Positions 28,372-37,425 of a stretch of 64,000 bases of DNA are shown here, piece by piece. The stretch covers positions 459,143 through 523,142 of the forward strand of contig NZ_JABXWT010000002.1 of NCBI RefSeq assembly GCF_013377785.1, written 5' to 3'. The first letter of the stretch is position 1. Each line of letters begins with the position of its first letter. A program made the translations under genes and the position numbers. The stretch is from Ruegeria haliotis. Lineage in GTDB: Bacteria; Pseudomonadota; Alphaproteobacteria; Rhodobacterales; Rhodobacteraceae. The notes beneath the pieces were generated by a model. That model saw only the letters and a list, made by a program, of their open reading frames with translations. It was not told the DNA's origin and did no database searches.

Positions 28372-31300
28372 TTAACCAATCGCCAGATAGGACGACACGC
28401 CCGGCCCGTAGATGGCAGAAACCTGAGCCACTTCGATCTCGTACGACCCGGTCAGACCATCCGCCATCTTCATGGCCGTGGAATACGTCCATCTGGGTTC
28501 AGCCGTGACAACTTCGCGCAGCAACGTACCCTCGGCGCGGACACGCAGCAGATAAGATTCGCTCTCCTCACCCAAGGGAACGTCCAACCCGGCCCAGTCA
28601 TCGCCATCCTGCCGCGTGCGCCGTATCCAGGAGACATCATCACTCGCCGAAGACGATCTGACCCGTAAATGCGCGGGCGCATAGGGGCGCAGACCATTGC
28701 CGTCGAACGTCTCGACCAGATGCTCATACGACGCGTCGTCATAACTGCGTGTGGCCGGGCCGATACGGTAATGCTTGGCCACGCGCCGCTCGGTCCGGAG
28801 CAGGCTGGTCTGCTGAATCCGGTCATTTAACAGCACGAACATCGATCCATCGGGCCAGACGTCAGGCATCAATGCGTCGGTGCCCAATTGCCCCCGAAGC
28901 CGGCCTGACAAACTGTACACGCCCGGGTCCTGCAACGTAGCGTCCGCAAACTGGAACACCTCCCAGTTTCCGGGTGTGCCGTCCCCGATCGCGGCCAAGT
29001 TCAGACCGTTCAACAACGCCTCGCGCGGGTGCGATTCCAACAGACCGTCGATCAGGCTAACCCGCAGCGCCGCTCCTTCATCCCAAATCCCCGCGCTGGC
29101 TCGCCTTAGCGGCGTTTCGGTAAAGCCGATAACGGCCTGCCCAGTGATCACATCACTCAACGTGTAATTCTCGTCGTTGGATGAGCTGAAGACCGCTGCG
29201 CTGCCGGGCCAAGGATCGGCAGACACAGCCAGATACGGCGCATGCGGCACTTCAGAGCCGGTGATCAACGGCAGGTCCATGAAGACCGGCAGCACGGGAA
29301 CAGGCGCAATGTACGGTTTTACCGAGACGGGATCCTCTTGCAGTTCCGATGCCTTGTAGACCCCCTGCTCGATCCGCACCGCTTCGGCCAGTTGCATGTC
29401 GGACTTCTCCAGCCGGTCGATCCGGTACAGCGCATTATGGTCATCCTCGGACAAGCGCACCACGTCCCCAGCGCCCAAGTGCATTTGGGACGGCGGCAGT
29501 GCAAACCGCGCAGTATCACGGGACACGCGTGCTTCGCTCAACCAGCGTTCGGCAGTCTGGCGACCTTCCGAACGCGTCATCGACAGCGGCATTTCGTTTA
29601 CGGACACCGAATGCGTACTGGTATCCGGCAGCACCGCCTCTTCAGCGACCAGATCGTGATCCGCGTCGGACTGGACAAAGCGCAAACGCACGCGCCCCGT
29701 CATCTCAGCCTCGGCTTCCCGGCGGAATTCGACACTGCCTTCAAGATCTGAACTGACGGCCAGATGATCGGGCACCAGCGGGATCGCTCCGTATCCGTCC
29801 CGCATCTGGAACCGCAACACGCCATCCCGCTCAATCGCGTCAAATCCATAGCGCAACATCAAAGGTTGCAGAGCCGAGCGCGCATCGGACACGTCCTGAA
29901 TCAGATACCCCCGCACAACACCGTACAGCGCCGAGACATCAATATCCGTGACCCCGGCCCCATAACAGATTTCCGTCACCACCGACGCCAGAGTTCGTGA
30001 CCCGGACCGACCATTCAACCAGTGACCTCGGGCATAGTTCTCACCATCGCTCCACTGATTCAGCAGGTTGGGAAACGTCGGGAACGGGCGCGCGTCCCAG
30101 GCCCACACATAAGCGTTGGACAGATCCACCATGGGTGCGCCGTAGATCCCCGAAATCGGATTGATCTGTGAATCCGCCCAATAGCCCAGCGTCGCCGTCA
30201 GGTACTGAACCTGAATGAAGTCGTCCCGCAACCCGTTGGAATGGGGCGGAAAACTTGATTCAGAAGACTTGGGATCCAGGAACTTGTTCGGCCGATTGGT
30301 GCCCTTGTCGATGGCGGCGCAACCTAGCTCGGTAAACCAGATGGGTTTCGAGCCCGGCACCCAGTCTGTCGGGTTCGCCTGTCGAACACCTCCAATCCGC
30401 TCGTGGTGAGTATTCGACCACCAATTGCGCAAATCCTTATATCGCCAGATCCACGGCTCGCCATGCTCTGCGTCCTCGATCGGCGTCCTGATCTGGGCCT
30501 CGGCCTCTTCGGGCGAGGCATAGTACCAATCATAGCCCTCACCGCCTTCGACGTTACCGCGTAGATAATCCAGATCATAGACGGACGGCGCACCCGATGC
30601 AGCGTCCAGATGGTCCTCGCCTTCGCGCCAATCCGACAACGGCATGTAGTTGTCGATACCGATGAAATCGATGTTGTCATCCACCCAAAGGGGATCGAGA
30701 TGAAAGAATCTGTCGCTGGTACCGGGCGGCTGATAGCCAAAATATTCACTCCAGTCCGCCGCATAACCGATTTTCGTGTCCGGTCCTAAAATCTGGCGCA
30801 CCTCGGCTGCCAGACCGCGCAGTTGCGCCACCGCCGGAAATCCCGAAAGCCCGCGAATCTGGGTGAGGCCGCGCATCTCGGAGGCGATGCAGAACGAATT
30901 GACGCCACCCGCAGCTTTACACAACGCAGCATAGTGAAGGATGAACCGCCGCAGCCCCCATTCATCCGGCCCGCGATATTGTACGGTTCCGGCGCCTACG
31001 ACAAAATCACTGGCGCGCGCCTGTCCGAAAAACGCCGCAACTTGTGCATCAGCCGCGGCTGTTTGATCCGGCGATCCCGTCTGTCCGGGCGCGATGTCCA
31101 GCGTAATTCGCCCGCGCCATGGCAGATGTGGCTGGTTAGTGGCATCCGACCATGGATCGGACAACCCATTGCCCTGCAACTGATCCATCAGGATAAAAGG
31201 GTAGAACATGACGCGTTTACCGGTCGCTTTCAGATGCCGAATGGCCTCGACCACCGATGCATCCGCGGGGGTGCCGCCATAGACCGGACGGTCATTCTGG

Positions 31301-32319
31301 TGTCGGACGACCTGTGCCGTTTTGCGTTTCAGGCCCGACACGGACCAAGGCATGTTCTTTCCATCAATGTCGTCGCGTACAACCTTGGGTGTGATCTGGC
31401 AGGCGCCACAGCGTAGATCACCCCCGAACCACGACACGATCAGCGAGGCCGCCTCGCATCCCGGTAATTCTTTTTCCAATGCGCGGGTCGAAGTCACCAG
31501 ATCCGACAACCCGGACGCAGAATTGACATTCGCAGCCCAGCTTGTGCCACGCTGCTTGGAATAGTTCACCTGACTGCTGGCCAGCGCGTATTCACCCGTG
31601 CCGGGCATCAGTGCCACGGCGCGGACAATCCGGGATATAGACTCATCGTGATCCGGCATGCCGGGTTGCGCCGGGCGCACCACCTCAAACGAGAATTGTG
31701 GCACCCGATTGCCAAAAGAGGACAGTTGGAAATCCTCGATCACGACATATGCCGTTCCGCGATAGGCCGGAACAGTACCCCCGCCCTCAATTGCCTCGAT
31801 CAATGGGTCGGGCAATTGGTCGTCGGTGCCACGATAGATACGCATGTTCAGACCGGCGCGCTCCTGCTCTTCACCGTCTGCCCAGATACGCGCAATATCG
31901 GCGATCTCACCCGCCCCCACCGCAATGGCCAGCGAAACCGAATAGCTATAGGTGACCGTTGTCACCTTCGGCGGTTTGGGAGATCCCTTACCCCCACCGC
32001 CACCCTCGGTTGTCGAGCTGCGGGTTTCCAGAAAATCCGATGCCCAGATCACCTGCCCACCAACGCGCATCCGGCCAAACGTGGTCGCGACCGACGCACC
32101 TTCACCTGTTTCGGTCAGGCGGAACCGGTCCAGACGACCGGTCTCGACCACCTCGCTGCCGCCGCCCATGACGGACTGGCTCATCAAGCGTTGGTCAATG
32201 ACACGACCCAGCGTGGCCCCCACCGCCCGCCCGATGACTGCGGTCGACAGACCCGCGACCGTACCCCCGATCGAACCGCCCAGCGCAGCGCCAGCTGCGG
32301 AAAGAAGAATAGTAGCCAT
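28372..32319 (-). CDS. GTA tail-tip/host-recognition protein (g15, GTA TIM-barrel)
   Basis: A 1315-residue protein, the largest of the cluster. The N-terminus (MATILLSAAGAALGGSIGGT) is glycine/alanine-rich and hydrophobic. Residues ~400-750 resemble the GTA TIM-barrel (glycoside-hydrolase-like) domain, with FCIASEMRGLTQIRG, IGYAADWSEYFG, FIGIDNYMPLSDWR and KPIWFTELGCAAIDKG. The region after it is a phage-tail-type domain (EGRQTAERWLSEARVSRDTA). In RcGTA this protein ('megatron') forms the tail tip and is involved in host contact. The start ATG overlaps the stop of the peptidase gene (TGATG). Confidence 0.95.
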   Translation of the reverse strand: MATILLSAAGAALGGSIGGTVAGLSTAVIGRAVGATLGRVIDQRLMSQSVMGGGSEVVETGRLDRFRLTETGEGASVATTFGRMRVGGQVIWASDFLETRSSTTEGGGGGKGSPKPPKVTTVTYSYSVSLAIAVGAGEIADIARIWADGEEQERAGLNMRIYRGTDDQLPDPLIEAIEGGGTVPAYRGTAYVVIEDFQLSSFGNRVPQFSFEVVRPAQPGMPDHDESISRIVRAVALMPGTGEYALASSQVNYSKQRGTSWAANVNSASGLSDLVTSTRALEKELPGCEAASLIVSWFGGDLRCGACQITPKVVRDDIDGKNMPWSVSGLKRKTAQVVRHQNDRPVYGGTPADASVVEAIRHLKATGKRVMFYPFILMDQLQGNGLSDPWSDATNQPHLPWRGRITLDIAPGQTGSPDQTAAADAQVAAFFGQARASDFVVGAGTVQYRGPDEWGLRRFILHYAALCKAAGGVNSFCIASEMRGLTQIRGLSGFPAVAQLRGLAAEVRQILGPDTKIGYAADWSEYFGYQPPGTSDRFFHLDPLWVDDNIDFIGIDNYMPLSDWREGEDHLDAASGAPSVYDLDYLRGNVEGGEGYDWYYASPEEAEAQIRTPIEDAEHGEPWIWRYKDLRNWWSNTHHERIGGVRQANPTDWVPGSKPIWFTELGCAAIDKGTNRPNKFLDPKSSESSFPPHSNGLRDDFIQVQYLTATLGYWADSQINPISGIYGAPMVDLSNAYVWAWDARPFPTFPNLLNQWSDGENYARGHWLNGRSGSRTLASVVTEICYGAGVTDIDVSALYGVVRGYLIQDVSDARSALQPLMLRYGFDAIERDGVLRFQMRDGYGAIPLVPDHLAVSSDLEGSVEFRREAEAEMTGRVRLRFVQSDADHDLVAEEAVLPDTSTHSVSVNEMPLSMTRSEGRQTAERWLSEARVSRDTARFALPPSQMHLGAGDVVRLSEDDHNALYRIDRLEKSDMQLAEAVRIEQGVYKASELQEDPVSVKPYIAPVPVLPVFMDLPLITGSEVPHAPYLAVSADPWPGSAAVFSSSNDENYTLSDVITGQAVIGFTETPLRRASAGIWDEGAALRVSLIDGLLESHPREALLNGLNLAAIGDGTPGNWEVFQFADATLQDPGVYSLSGRLRGQLGTDALMPDVWPDGSMFVLLNDRIQQTSLLRTERRVAKHYRIGPATRSYDDASYEHLVETFDGNGLRPYAPAHLRVRSSSASDDVSWIRRTRQDGDDWAGLDVPLGEESESYLLRVRAEGTLLREVVTAEPRWTYSTAMKMADGLTGSYEIEVAQVSAIYGPGVSSYLAIG

Positions 32320-32765
32320 CAGAGCTCCTCCACCGGGAATTCAAAACAGGCGACGACCCTGCGGCGCCACGGTTCGCTCAGCGTGTTTTCCACCACGCCA
32401 TAACCGGAATAGGCATGGATAAAGCGCGGCACATCCCCCGCACCGCTCACGATACCAAGGTGCTTGGCCACGCCGCTGTCGCGCATCCGGAACAACAGCA
32501 CATCACCCGCCGTCAGGTCTGCAATTGATTTTTCCACCAAATGTCGGCGCGCCGCTGCCCACATGCGTTCCTCGCCCTGTGGCTCGGACCAGTCCATGCT
32601 GTAGACTGGCACCGCCTCTGGTTCCCGCCCGACCAGCGCGCACCATACGCCACGCAGCAAGCCCAGACAATCGGTGCCAGCACCCTTCACCGACGCCTGA
32701 TGCACATACGGCGTCCCCAGCCACGTGCGCGCCTCGTCCACAATGTCCTGCCTGTGTATCGTCAC
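32319..32765 (-). CDS. GTA NlpC/P60-family cell-wall peptidase (g14)
   Basis: About 148 residues, from the GTG at 32765, which forms a GTGA overlap with the stop of the preceding gene; the frame extends to 32819 without a start that fits. Catalytic cysteine in GTDCLGLLRG and histidine in AKHLGIVSG identify an NlpC/P60 peptidase. In GTA particles it is thought to open peptidoglycan during DNA delivery. Family length (~150) is normal. Confidence 0.93.
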   Translation of the reverse strand: MTIHRQDIVDEARTWLGTPYVHQASVKGAGTDCLGLLRGVWCALVGREPEAVPVYSMDWSEPQGEERMWAAARRHLVEKSIADLTAGDVLLFRMRDSGVAKHLGIVSGAGDVPRFIHAYSGYGVVENTLSEPWRRRVVACFEFPVEEL

Positions 32766-33652
32766 CGTATGCTGCCCCCTGTATTCGACTTCTCTTTCTT
32801 GGGCACTGCCATTACCCAATCCTCACCCGGAAGGTCGGGAAAGCCTTGAAAGTTCAGAAAGTTGTTGAATTTCAATCGACAGGTCTGCATGCGCTTGTCG
32901 CAACCCGCCGTCAGCCTCACCTTATGGCCAGCGCTCAATCCGCCGCCGATGCTGGACCACAGCGTAATCTCGCGACCACCACGCACCAGGCGATCCTGCT
33001 TGATCGAAGCCCACAGACCAGCCGCAGGGCCGGACACCACATCCAATCTGCCGCGTTCGAACCATCCCTCATCAGCGGCATCTCCTCCGGCCAGATGCAG
33101 CGACGTGCCGCCGTCAAATCCGACAATCTCGGCCTCGGCCCAATACCCCGGAGCGTCGGTGTTGAACCGGCATTCCCCGTCCCCCAAAACGGCGGTGCAC
33201 GGCTTTTGGTAGATACGTCCAAGTGGTCGGTTCAGCAGATCTGTCAAGCCGCGCAATTCGGCATGAAAGGCACCGCCTGTCCGGCGCAGCTCTCCGATCG
33301 AGCCCCTGAACTGCAGCACGCGCTGATCCAGATTGGCCCAATTGACAAGCCAGGCGCGCACTTCCGCTCCGTCAAAGCGTCCCGCCTCGATATCATCCTC
33401 GCGCACGGCCGCATCGGACAGCGCGCCCATCGCCTCGGTGTTGTCAATCGACAAGCCCGTGGCCTGTTCAATCGCGGCCGCCGTCAATCCGGTGCTGGCC
33501 TTGAAGATCAGCCCGTCAAAGGCAAGTTCCATGTCGTGATCGGTAAACCCGAAAAACTGCCCGTCGGTGCGGGTAATTGCCCAGCACCGGCACACGGTGG
33601 TCAACCCGCTTTGCAGATGGGCCTGCAAACCCTGTTTGTCCCCGCTCATCAC
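32762..33652 (-). CDS. GTA baseplate hub protein (g13, DUF2163)
   Basis: A 296-residue tail hub protein recognised by TDHDMELAFDGLIFKASTG, the DUF2163 N-terminus (GLTTVCRCWAITRTDGQFFG), and GWFERGRLDVVSG. In RcGTA the hub joins the distal tail protein to the tail tip. Start and stop each overlap the neighbours by four bases, so expression is coupled. Confidence 0.92.
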   Translation of the reverse strand: MMSGDKQGLQAHLQSGLTTVCRCWAITRTDGQFFGFTDHDMELAFDGLIFKASTGLTAAAIEQATGLSIDNTEAMGALSDAAVREDDIEAGRFDGAEVRAWLVNWANLDQRVLQFRGSIGELRRTGGAFHAELRGLTDLLNRPLGRIYQKPCTAVLGDGECRFNTDAPGYWAEAEIVGFDGGTSLHLAGGDAADEGWFERGRLDVVSGPAAGLWASIKQDRLVRGGREITLWSSIGGGLSAGHKVRLTAGCDKRMQTCRLKFNNFLNFQGFPDLPGEDWVMAVPKKEKSNTGGSIR

Positions 33653-34281
33653 ACGCGCACCTCGACGACCGGAACATTAGGTGCGTCGCCCGCCTGAAAG
33701 CTGGCCACGCTGGTCTGGATCTTGTCGGTATCAAAGCGCACCGGAACGTCAAACTCGAACCCGGCGGTGATTTCCACCTGTTCCGGTGGTGGATCCGCAA
33801 AGGTGATCAATCCGTGCGTCAGGTCCACATCAAAGTCGACACCCTCCTGGATCTCGTCCTGATCCAGCCCCAGCCGCACAGTTCCCAACACCGGCTTGGT
33901 AATGGGCCGGACATAGCTGACTCCACCTGAGCTATAGGTCTTAACCAATTGAAATTCAGTCTGAACACCATCGCCGCGCGCAACGACCTGATCACCCTTT
34001 TCCACATCCGCCGTCGCCGCGCCGGATTTGAAATCCGACCAATCCTTCCACCGAAAGCCGAACATCTGCCCCTGCCGCGCCTCAAAGAACGAGATCATGA
34101 TCTCGATGTCATCCAGCGACCGCATCCCCAGACCCGCGTCATAGCGGCGGCGTGAATGCGCCCAGGGCGTATTGCGCTCTTCGAAACCATTGGCCAGCGT
34201 CACGATATCCGTGCGCCGTTCGGGCCCACCGACTGACCCGAAACTCAAGCTGGCGGGAAATCTCACCTCGTGGAAATTCAT
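33649..34281 (-). CDS. GTA distal tail protein (g12, DUF2460)
   Basis: A 210-residue protein matching the DUF2460 family: MNFHEVRFPASLSFGSVGGP, SRRRYDAGLGMRSLDDIEIM, FRWKDWSDFKSG and LITFADPPPEQVEITAGFEF. It forms the ring between tail tube and hub. The gene begins 15 bases after the tape-measure stop and its own stop overlaps g13 by four bases. Confidence 0.93.
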   Translation of the reverse strand: MNFHEVRFPASLSFGSVGGPERRTDIVTLANGFEERNTPWAHSRRRYDAGLGMRSLDDIEIMISFFEARQGQMFGFRWKDWSDFKSGAATADVEKGDQVVARGDGVQTEFQLVKTYSSGGVSYVRPITKPVLGTVRLGLDQDEIQEGVDFDVDLTHGLITFADPPPEQVEITAGFEFDVPVRFDTDKIQTSVASFQAGDAPNVPVVEVRV

Positions 34282-34296
34282 GACATCCTCCGGAAA

Positions 34297-34959
34297 TTAT
34301 CTATTGCGATTGCCACGGCCCAACGCGCGGCTCATCTGGGCGGCGATCTGGCCCTGACTGCGCCGGAACCCCTGCACATCGGGTGTCGTGACGTTCATCA
34401 CCACGTTCACTGCCCGACCGCTGCCCGAATTGCGCACGCCCAGCTTGCCATCGGGGCCGCGGGCCAGCGGCATGATCGCTTCCGGCCCTGCCTCGCCCAT
34501 CAATCCGGTGCCACCGCGCATCGGAAAGGTGGTCGGGCCGCTGACCACTCCACCATTGGCGAAGGGCATCACCCGACCCTGAGAAAAACTGCCGCCATCG
34601 GCAAACGGCAAAAGCCCCTTCACCAGACCGCCGACAGAGTTCGCCAGCATGCCGCCAAAATGATCCGTCACCGGCTTGATTGCAGCCGAATAGGCCGTGC
34701 GGATCATCGAGTTCTTCAACACATCCAGCGCATCCGACAGGTTCATCCCGTCCAGCACCACCCCGTCAAAAGCTTTGCGCAAACCGCCGGACATACCGCG
34801 TTCCAGTGTCGCGACATCCTTGCCGGTCTCTTCAAAAGCCGCGCTGATCCGTTTCATCTGCCCGTCAAAGGCAGCAGCCATAGACGCCGCATCCCCAAGC
34901 GAGTCGCCCAGCGCCGCGCCCCGTTCCTCCAGGTCGTCTAACCCGTCACGATCCGTCAT
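34297..34959 (-). CDS. GTA tail tape measure protein (g11)
   Basis: A 220-residue protein, short as expected for the stubby GTA tail. It starts MTDRDGLDDLEERGAALGDS (ATG at 34959, inside the 3' end of the preceding gene) and carries a helical N-terminal half, a hydrophobic centre (GGMLANSVGGLVKGLLPFAD) and glycine-rich repeats (FADGGSFSQGRVMPFANGG, GLMGEAGPEAIMPLARG) typical of phage tape-measure C-termini. Confidence 0.93.
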   Translation of the reverse strand: MTDRDGLDDLEERGAALGDSLGDAASMAAAFDGQMKRISAAFEETGKDVATLERGMSGGLRKAFDGVVLDGMNLSDALDVLKNSMIRTAYSAAIKPVTDHFGGMLANSVGGLVKGLLPFADGGSFSQGRVMPFANGGVVSGPTTFPMRGGTGLMGEAGPEAIMPLARGPDGKLGVRNSGSGRAVNVVMNVTTPDVQGFRRSQGQIAAQMSRALGRGNRNR

Positions 34960-35155
34960 CACGCTCTCCTTGTGTCTTGTCCGGGTATGCTGCCAACAAC
35001 GCATCCAGCCCGGTCCGGTTCATCGCGGGCATCCCAGCGCCCTGCCCCAGCATCAACCGCAGCTCTGCCGGGGTCAGACGCCAGAATTGCTCTGGCGTCA
35101 GGCGCAGCCCCAGAAATCCGGCACGCATCAATGCAGGCCAGTCGAACCCGCTCAT
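34946..35155 (-). CDS. GTA small tail assembly protein (g10.1)
   Basis: A 69-residue protein, MSGFDWPALMRAGFLGLRLT, with LTPAELRLMLGQ. It matches the small phage tail-assembly-chaperone-like gene (DUF2376 type) found between g10 and the tape measure in GTA clusters. It overlaps g10 by four bases and the tape-measure gene by fourteen. Together with g10 it probably corresponds to the G/GT chaperone pair of tailed phages; no slippery sequence was examined. Confidence 0.85.
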   Translation of the reverse strand: MSGFDWPALMRAGFLGLRLTPEQFWRLTPAELRLMLGQGAGMPAMNRTGLDALLAAYPDKTQGERDDGS

Positions 35156-35472
35156 GCCTGCTCCGGCACCATGAAGGCCCGTGCCAGCAGTTCCGCTGCC
35201 GCCCGCGCACCCGCCATCGGGCCGCCTTCGATCTCGGCGCGCAGCAGGTCGGCACGGACCACATCAGTCCCACCGCCCCGCAACCCTGCCACGATCAGCG
35301 CCAGCACATCGCTGCTGGAGTAAGCCCCGCCTTCAAATCGCTGCACCAGTTCCACCAGCGACCCGGCACCCAGCTCCTGTTCCAGTTCAACCAAAGCGCC
35401 CAAAGTCAGCTTGAGCACCCGCCGTTCCCCATCAATGGTCAGCGCCACCTCGCCCGTCCACGGATTGGCCAT
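35152..35472 (-). CDS. GTA g10 protein (tail assembly chaperone-like)
   Basis: A 106-residue soluble protein starting MANPWTGEVALTIDGERRVL, with LTLGALVELEQELGAGSLVE and VLALIVAGLRGGGTDV. This is the conserved GTA gp10 family. A role as tail chaperone is inferred from its place between tail tube and tape measure. The gene starts five bases after the tail-tube stop. Confidence 0.88.
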   Translation of the reverse strand: MANPWTGEVALTIDGERRVLKLTLGALVELEQELGAGSLVELVQRFEGGAYSSSDVLALIVAGLRGGGTDVVRADLLRAEIEGGPMAGARAAAELLARAFMVPEQA

Positions 35473-35476
35473 CGGC

Positions 35477-35890
35477 TTACAGCGCGGTAAAGGTCAGGGC
35501 GCCGGCGCTGGCCAAGCTCATCTCGTACGTCGCCTCGCCATTATGCGAGCCCGCATACTCGATGCCTGTGACCTGAAACGCGCCTTCAACGATGCCAAAA
35601 TCCGGGATGATCACCTGAAACGCCGGTGTTTCGCCGTCAAAGAACAGTTGTCGCGCACGTTCATCCGTGCCCGCATCCTTGAACACGCCCGAACCCGAAA
35701 TCGCGGCCGATTTGACCCCCGCACCGGACAGAAGCTCGCGCCAGCCTCCCTGGCTCTCAAGGCTCGTCACGTCCACACTTTCGGCGTTGAAGCTCACTCG
35801 CGCGGCCCGCAGCCCCGCGATGGTTTCAAACAGGCCCGAGCCGTTCATATCCACTTTGACCAACAGGTCTTTTCCGTTCTGGGCACCCAT
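35477..35890 (-). CDS. GTA major tail protein (g9, tail tube)
   Basis: A 137-residue tail tube subunit. The ATG at 35890 follows GGAGAG and gives MGAQNGKDLLVKVDMNGSG; the longer open frame to 36061 is only overlap with g8. Family marks are TIAGLRAARVSFNAESVDVT, SQGGWRELLSGAGVKSAAIS and YEMSLASAGALTFTAL. A phage major tail protein of the HK97/lambda-like group. Confidence 0.95.
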   Translation of the reverse strand: MGAQNGKDLLVKVDMNGSGLFETIAGLRAARVSFNAESVDVTSLESQGGWRELLSGAGVKSAAISGSGVFKDAGTDERARQLFFDGETPAFQVIIPDFGIVEGAFQVTGIEYAGSHNGEATYEMSLASAGALTFTAL

Positions 35891-35910
35891 ATGCTCTCTC
35901 CAATGATTGC

Positions 35911-36324
35911 TTAGTCGTCTTCCACGCGGGCGCGGAATTTCAGGTCGATCTGGCGGATTGCGCCACCGGTTCCCGTACGTCTGGCGCGGGCGCGTTCGAA
36001 CCACAGCCCCACCAGACGCCCCCGATCCAGGGTCAGTGCCGCGCCCGCAAGCGCATCGCACACCGCCCCGGCCAATGTCTTGGCCGCGCCAAATCCGGCG
36101 GCCTCGGACACTACGGACACAGTGAACCGGTGCACCGCACCTGCGCCCGACCGATCCGAGGCTTCACGCACGTCTTCCGGGCCCAGTGTCACGTAGGTCT
36201 GCGGGACCGCTCCGGCGGGCACGGCGTCATAGACCGCACCGCCAGAAAGTGTGTTCACATCGCCATCTGTTGAGAGCTGCTGATAGACCGCAGCTTGCAA
36301 GGCGGCTGAAACGCCATAGCTCAT
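35911..36324 (-). CDS. GTA tail terminator (g8, DUF3168)
   Basis: A 137-residue DUF3168 protein: MSYGVSAALQAAVYQQLSTD, YDAVPAGAVPQTYVTLGPED and HRFTVSVVSEAAGFGAAKTL. It closes the tail tube at the head side. Start overlaps g7 stop by four bases; stop is 20 bases before g9. Confidence 0.93.
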   Translation of the reverse strand: MSYGVSAALQAAVYQQLSTDGDVNTLSGGAVYDAVPAGAVPQTYVTLGPEDVREASDRSGAGAVHRFTVSVVSEAAGFGAAKTLAGAVCDALAGAALTLDRGRLVGLWFERARARRTGTGGAIRQIDLKFRARVEDD

Positions 36325-36659
36325 GCCGCCACCTCCTCGTCCACAAAACAGGTCAGATACTGACCTCGCGGATCACGTTCAGCGACCGCGCGGATCACGA
36401 AGCGACGGTTGCCTTCCCGAAACCGCTGATCCGGCGCCGGGCGCATGCTTGACCCTTCGGATGCACCACGCACGACGATGCGATAGCTGACCCGTGACAC
36501 CGGAATGCCCGCAATCGCCCGCTCTGATCCGCTGCGCGCCGTAACCTCGGCCCACAGCGTCCCCAGGGCCTCCCAAGTCTCAGTGTATCCACCCGCACCA
36601 TCGGCGCTGCGAACCGGCGCTTCCAACACCAGCTTTCGGTTCAGACGTGGCGCTTTCAT
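36321..36659 (-). CDS. GTA head-tail stopper (g7)
   Basis: A 112-residue head-closure protein from the ATG at 36659, MKAPRLNRKLVLEAPVRSAD, which overlaps the g6 stop (ATGA). The rest (GGYTETWEALGTLWAEVTAR, FREGNRRFVIRAVAERDPRG) matches the phage head-tail adaptor (SPP1 gp16-like) family. Confidence 0.92.
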   Translation of the reverse strand: MKAPRLNRKLVLEAPVRSADGAGGYTETWEALGTLWAEVTARSGSERAIAGIPVSRVSYRIVVRGASEGSSMRPAPDQRFREGNRRFVIRAVAERDPRGQYLTCFVDEEVAA

Positions 36660-37255
36660 TGCACCACCCCCGACCCAAATCGCACCATCCGATAGCGCTG
36701 GATCAGACTGGTGACACCAAATGGCATGCACCCATCGCTCAGCGCCGTTTCATCGCGGTATTCGTAGTAATGTGCGGCCAGCAGCAGCACCGCCTGCCCC
36801 AGATCAGCGGGCAGCCCGCCCCAATCAGCAGCCATACCCGCGATAAAGGTGATCTTTACCGACCCACCGGTCGCAATCGCAGGCAAAGCCGACGCGACAG
36901 GGCGCAACCGAGGACGCTGACTATCGCGCTCCAACCGGTAGACGTCCGGAGTGGCAGCACTCTCGGCTCCCACCGCATCCGTCATCGTCACCGCATCAAC
37001 GACAGTCACAGGCGCAACTGGCAAAACCTCACCCGCCTGATCTCTCCATTTGCTCAGGCTCCAGGAGAAATCACGTTCGATCAGAACCTTACCTGTTCGG
37101 GCCTCAATCGCCGCAATCGCCGCGCGTAGAAAGCCTTTCAGCACCTCATCCTGCACATTGGCCTCGGCAAAGCCCGTGCCCAGCCGCAAATGCGCCTTGA
37201 ACTGATCCACCGGCAGCGCCGCATCCGCGATGGCGGTTTCTTCGATCAACATCAT
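36656..37255 (-). CDS. GTA head-tail adaptor (g6)
   Basis: A 199-residue connector of the phiE125 gp8/HK97 gp6-like family. The ATG at 37255 follows GGAGTGA; motifs are LPVDQFKAHLRLGTGFA near the N-terminus, FLRAAIAAIEARTGKVLIER and LPADLGQAVLLLAAHYYEYR. In RcGTA it binds below the portal. The C-terminus (YRMVRFGSGVV) is typical of the GTA version. Confidence 0.92.
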   Translation of the reverse strand: MMLIEETAIADAALPVDQFKAHLRLGTGFAEANVQDEVLKGFLRAAIAAIEARTGKVLIERDFSWSLSKWRDQAGEVLPVAPVTVVDAVTMTDAVGAESAATPDVYRLERDSQRPRLRPVASALPAIATGGSVKITFIAGMAADWGGLPADLGQAVLLLAAHYYEYRDETALSDGCMPFGVTSLIQRYRMVRFGSGVVQ

Positions 37256-37425
37256 CCATTCACTCCGCAATCTCGGACCCCTCCGGGGGCCTCACTCAAG
37301 AAAATGGCGGGCACGCGCCGCCCCACGTTGCTCGGACGGAGGGGAGCAGCTAGACAACGCGGGGGATCTCACCCCGGCCCGCGCCCGCCGCCCGAGGGGC
37401 CAAGGCCCCCCGGATTCAGCCCGCC

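Noticed and set aside
32525..33697. 390-codon plus-strand frame across GTA g13/g14
   Set aside because: Antisense to two conserved tail genes; composition typical of shadow frames.
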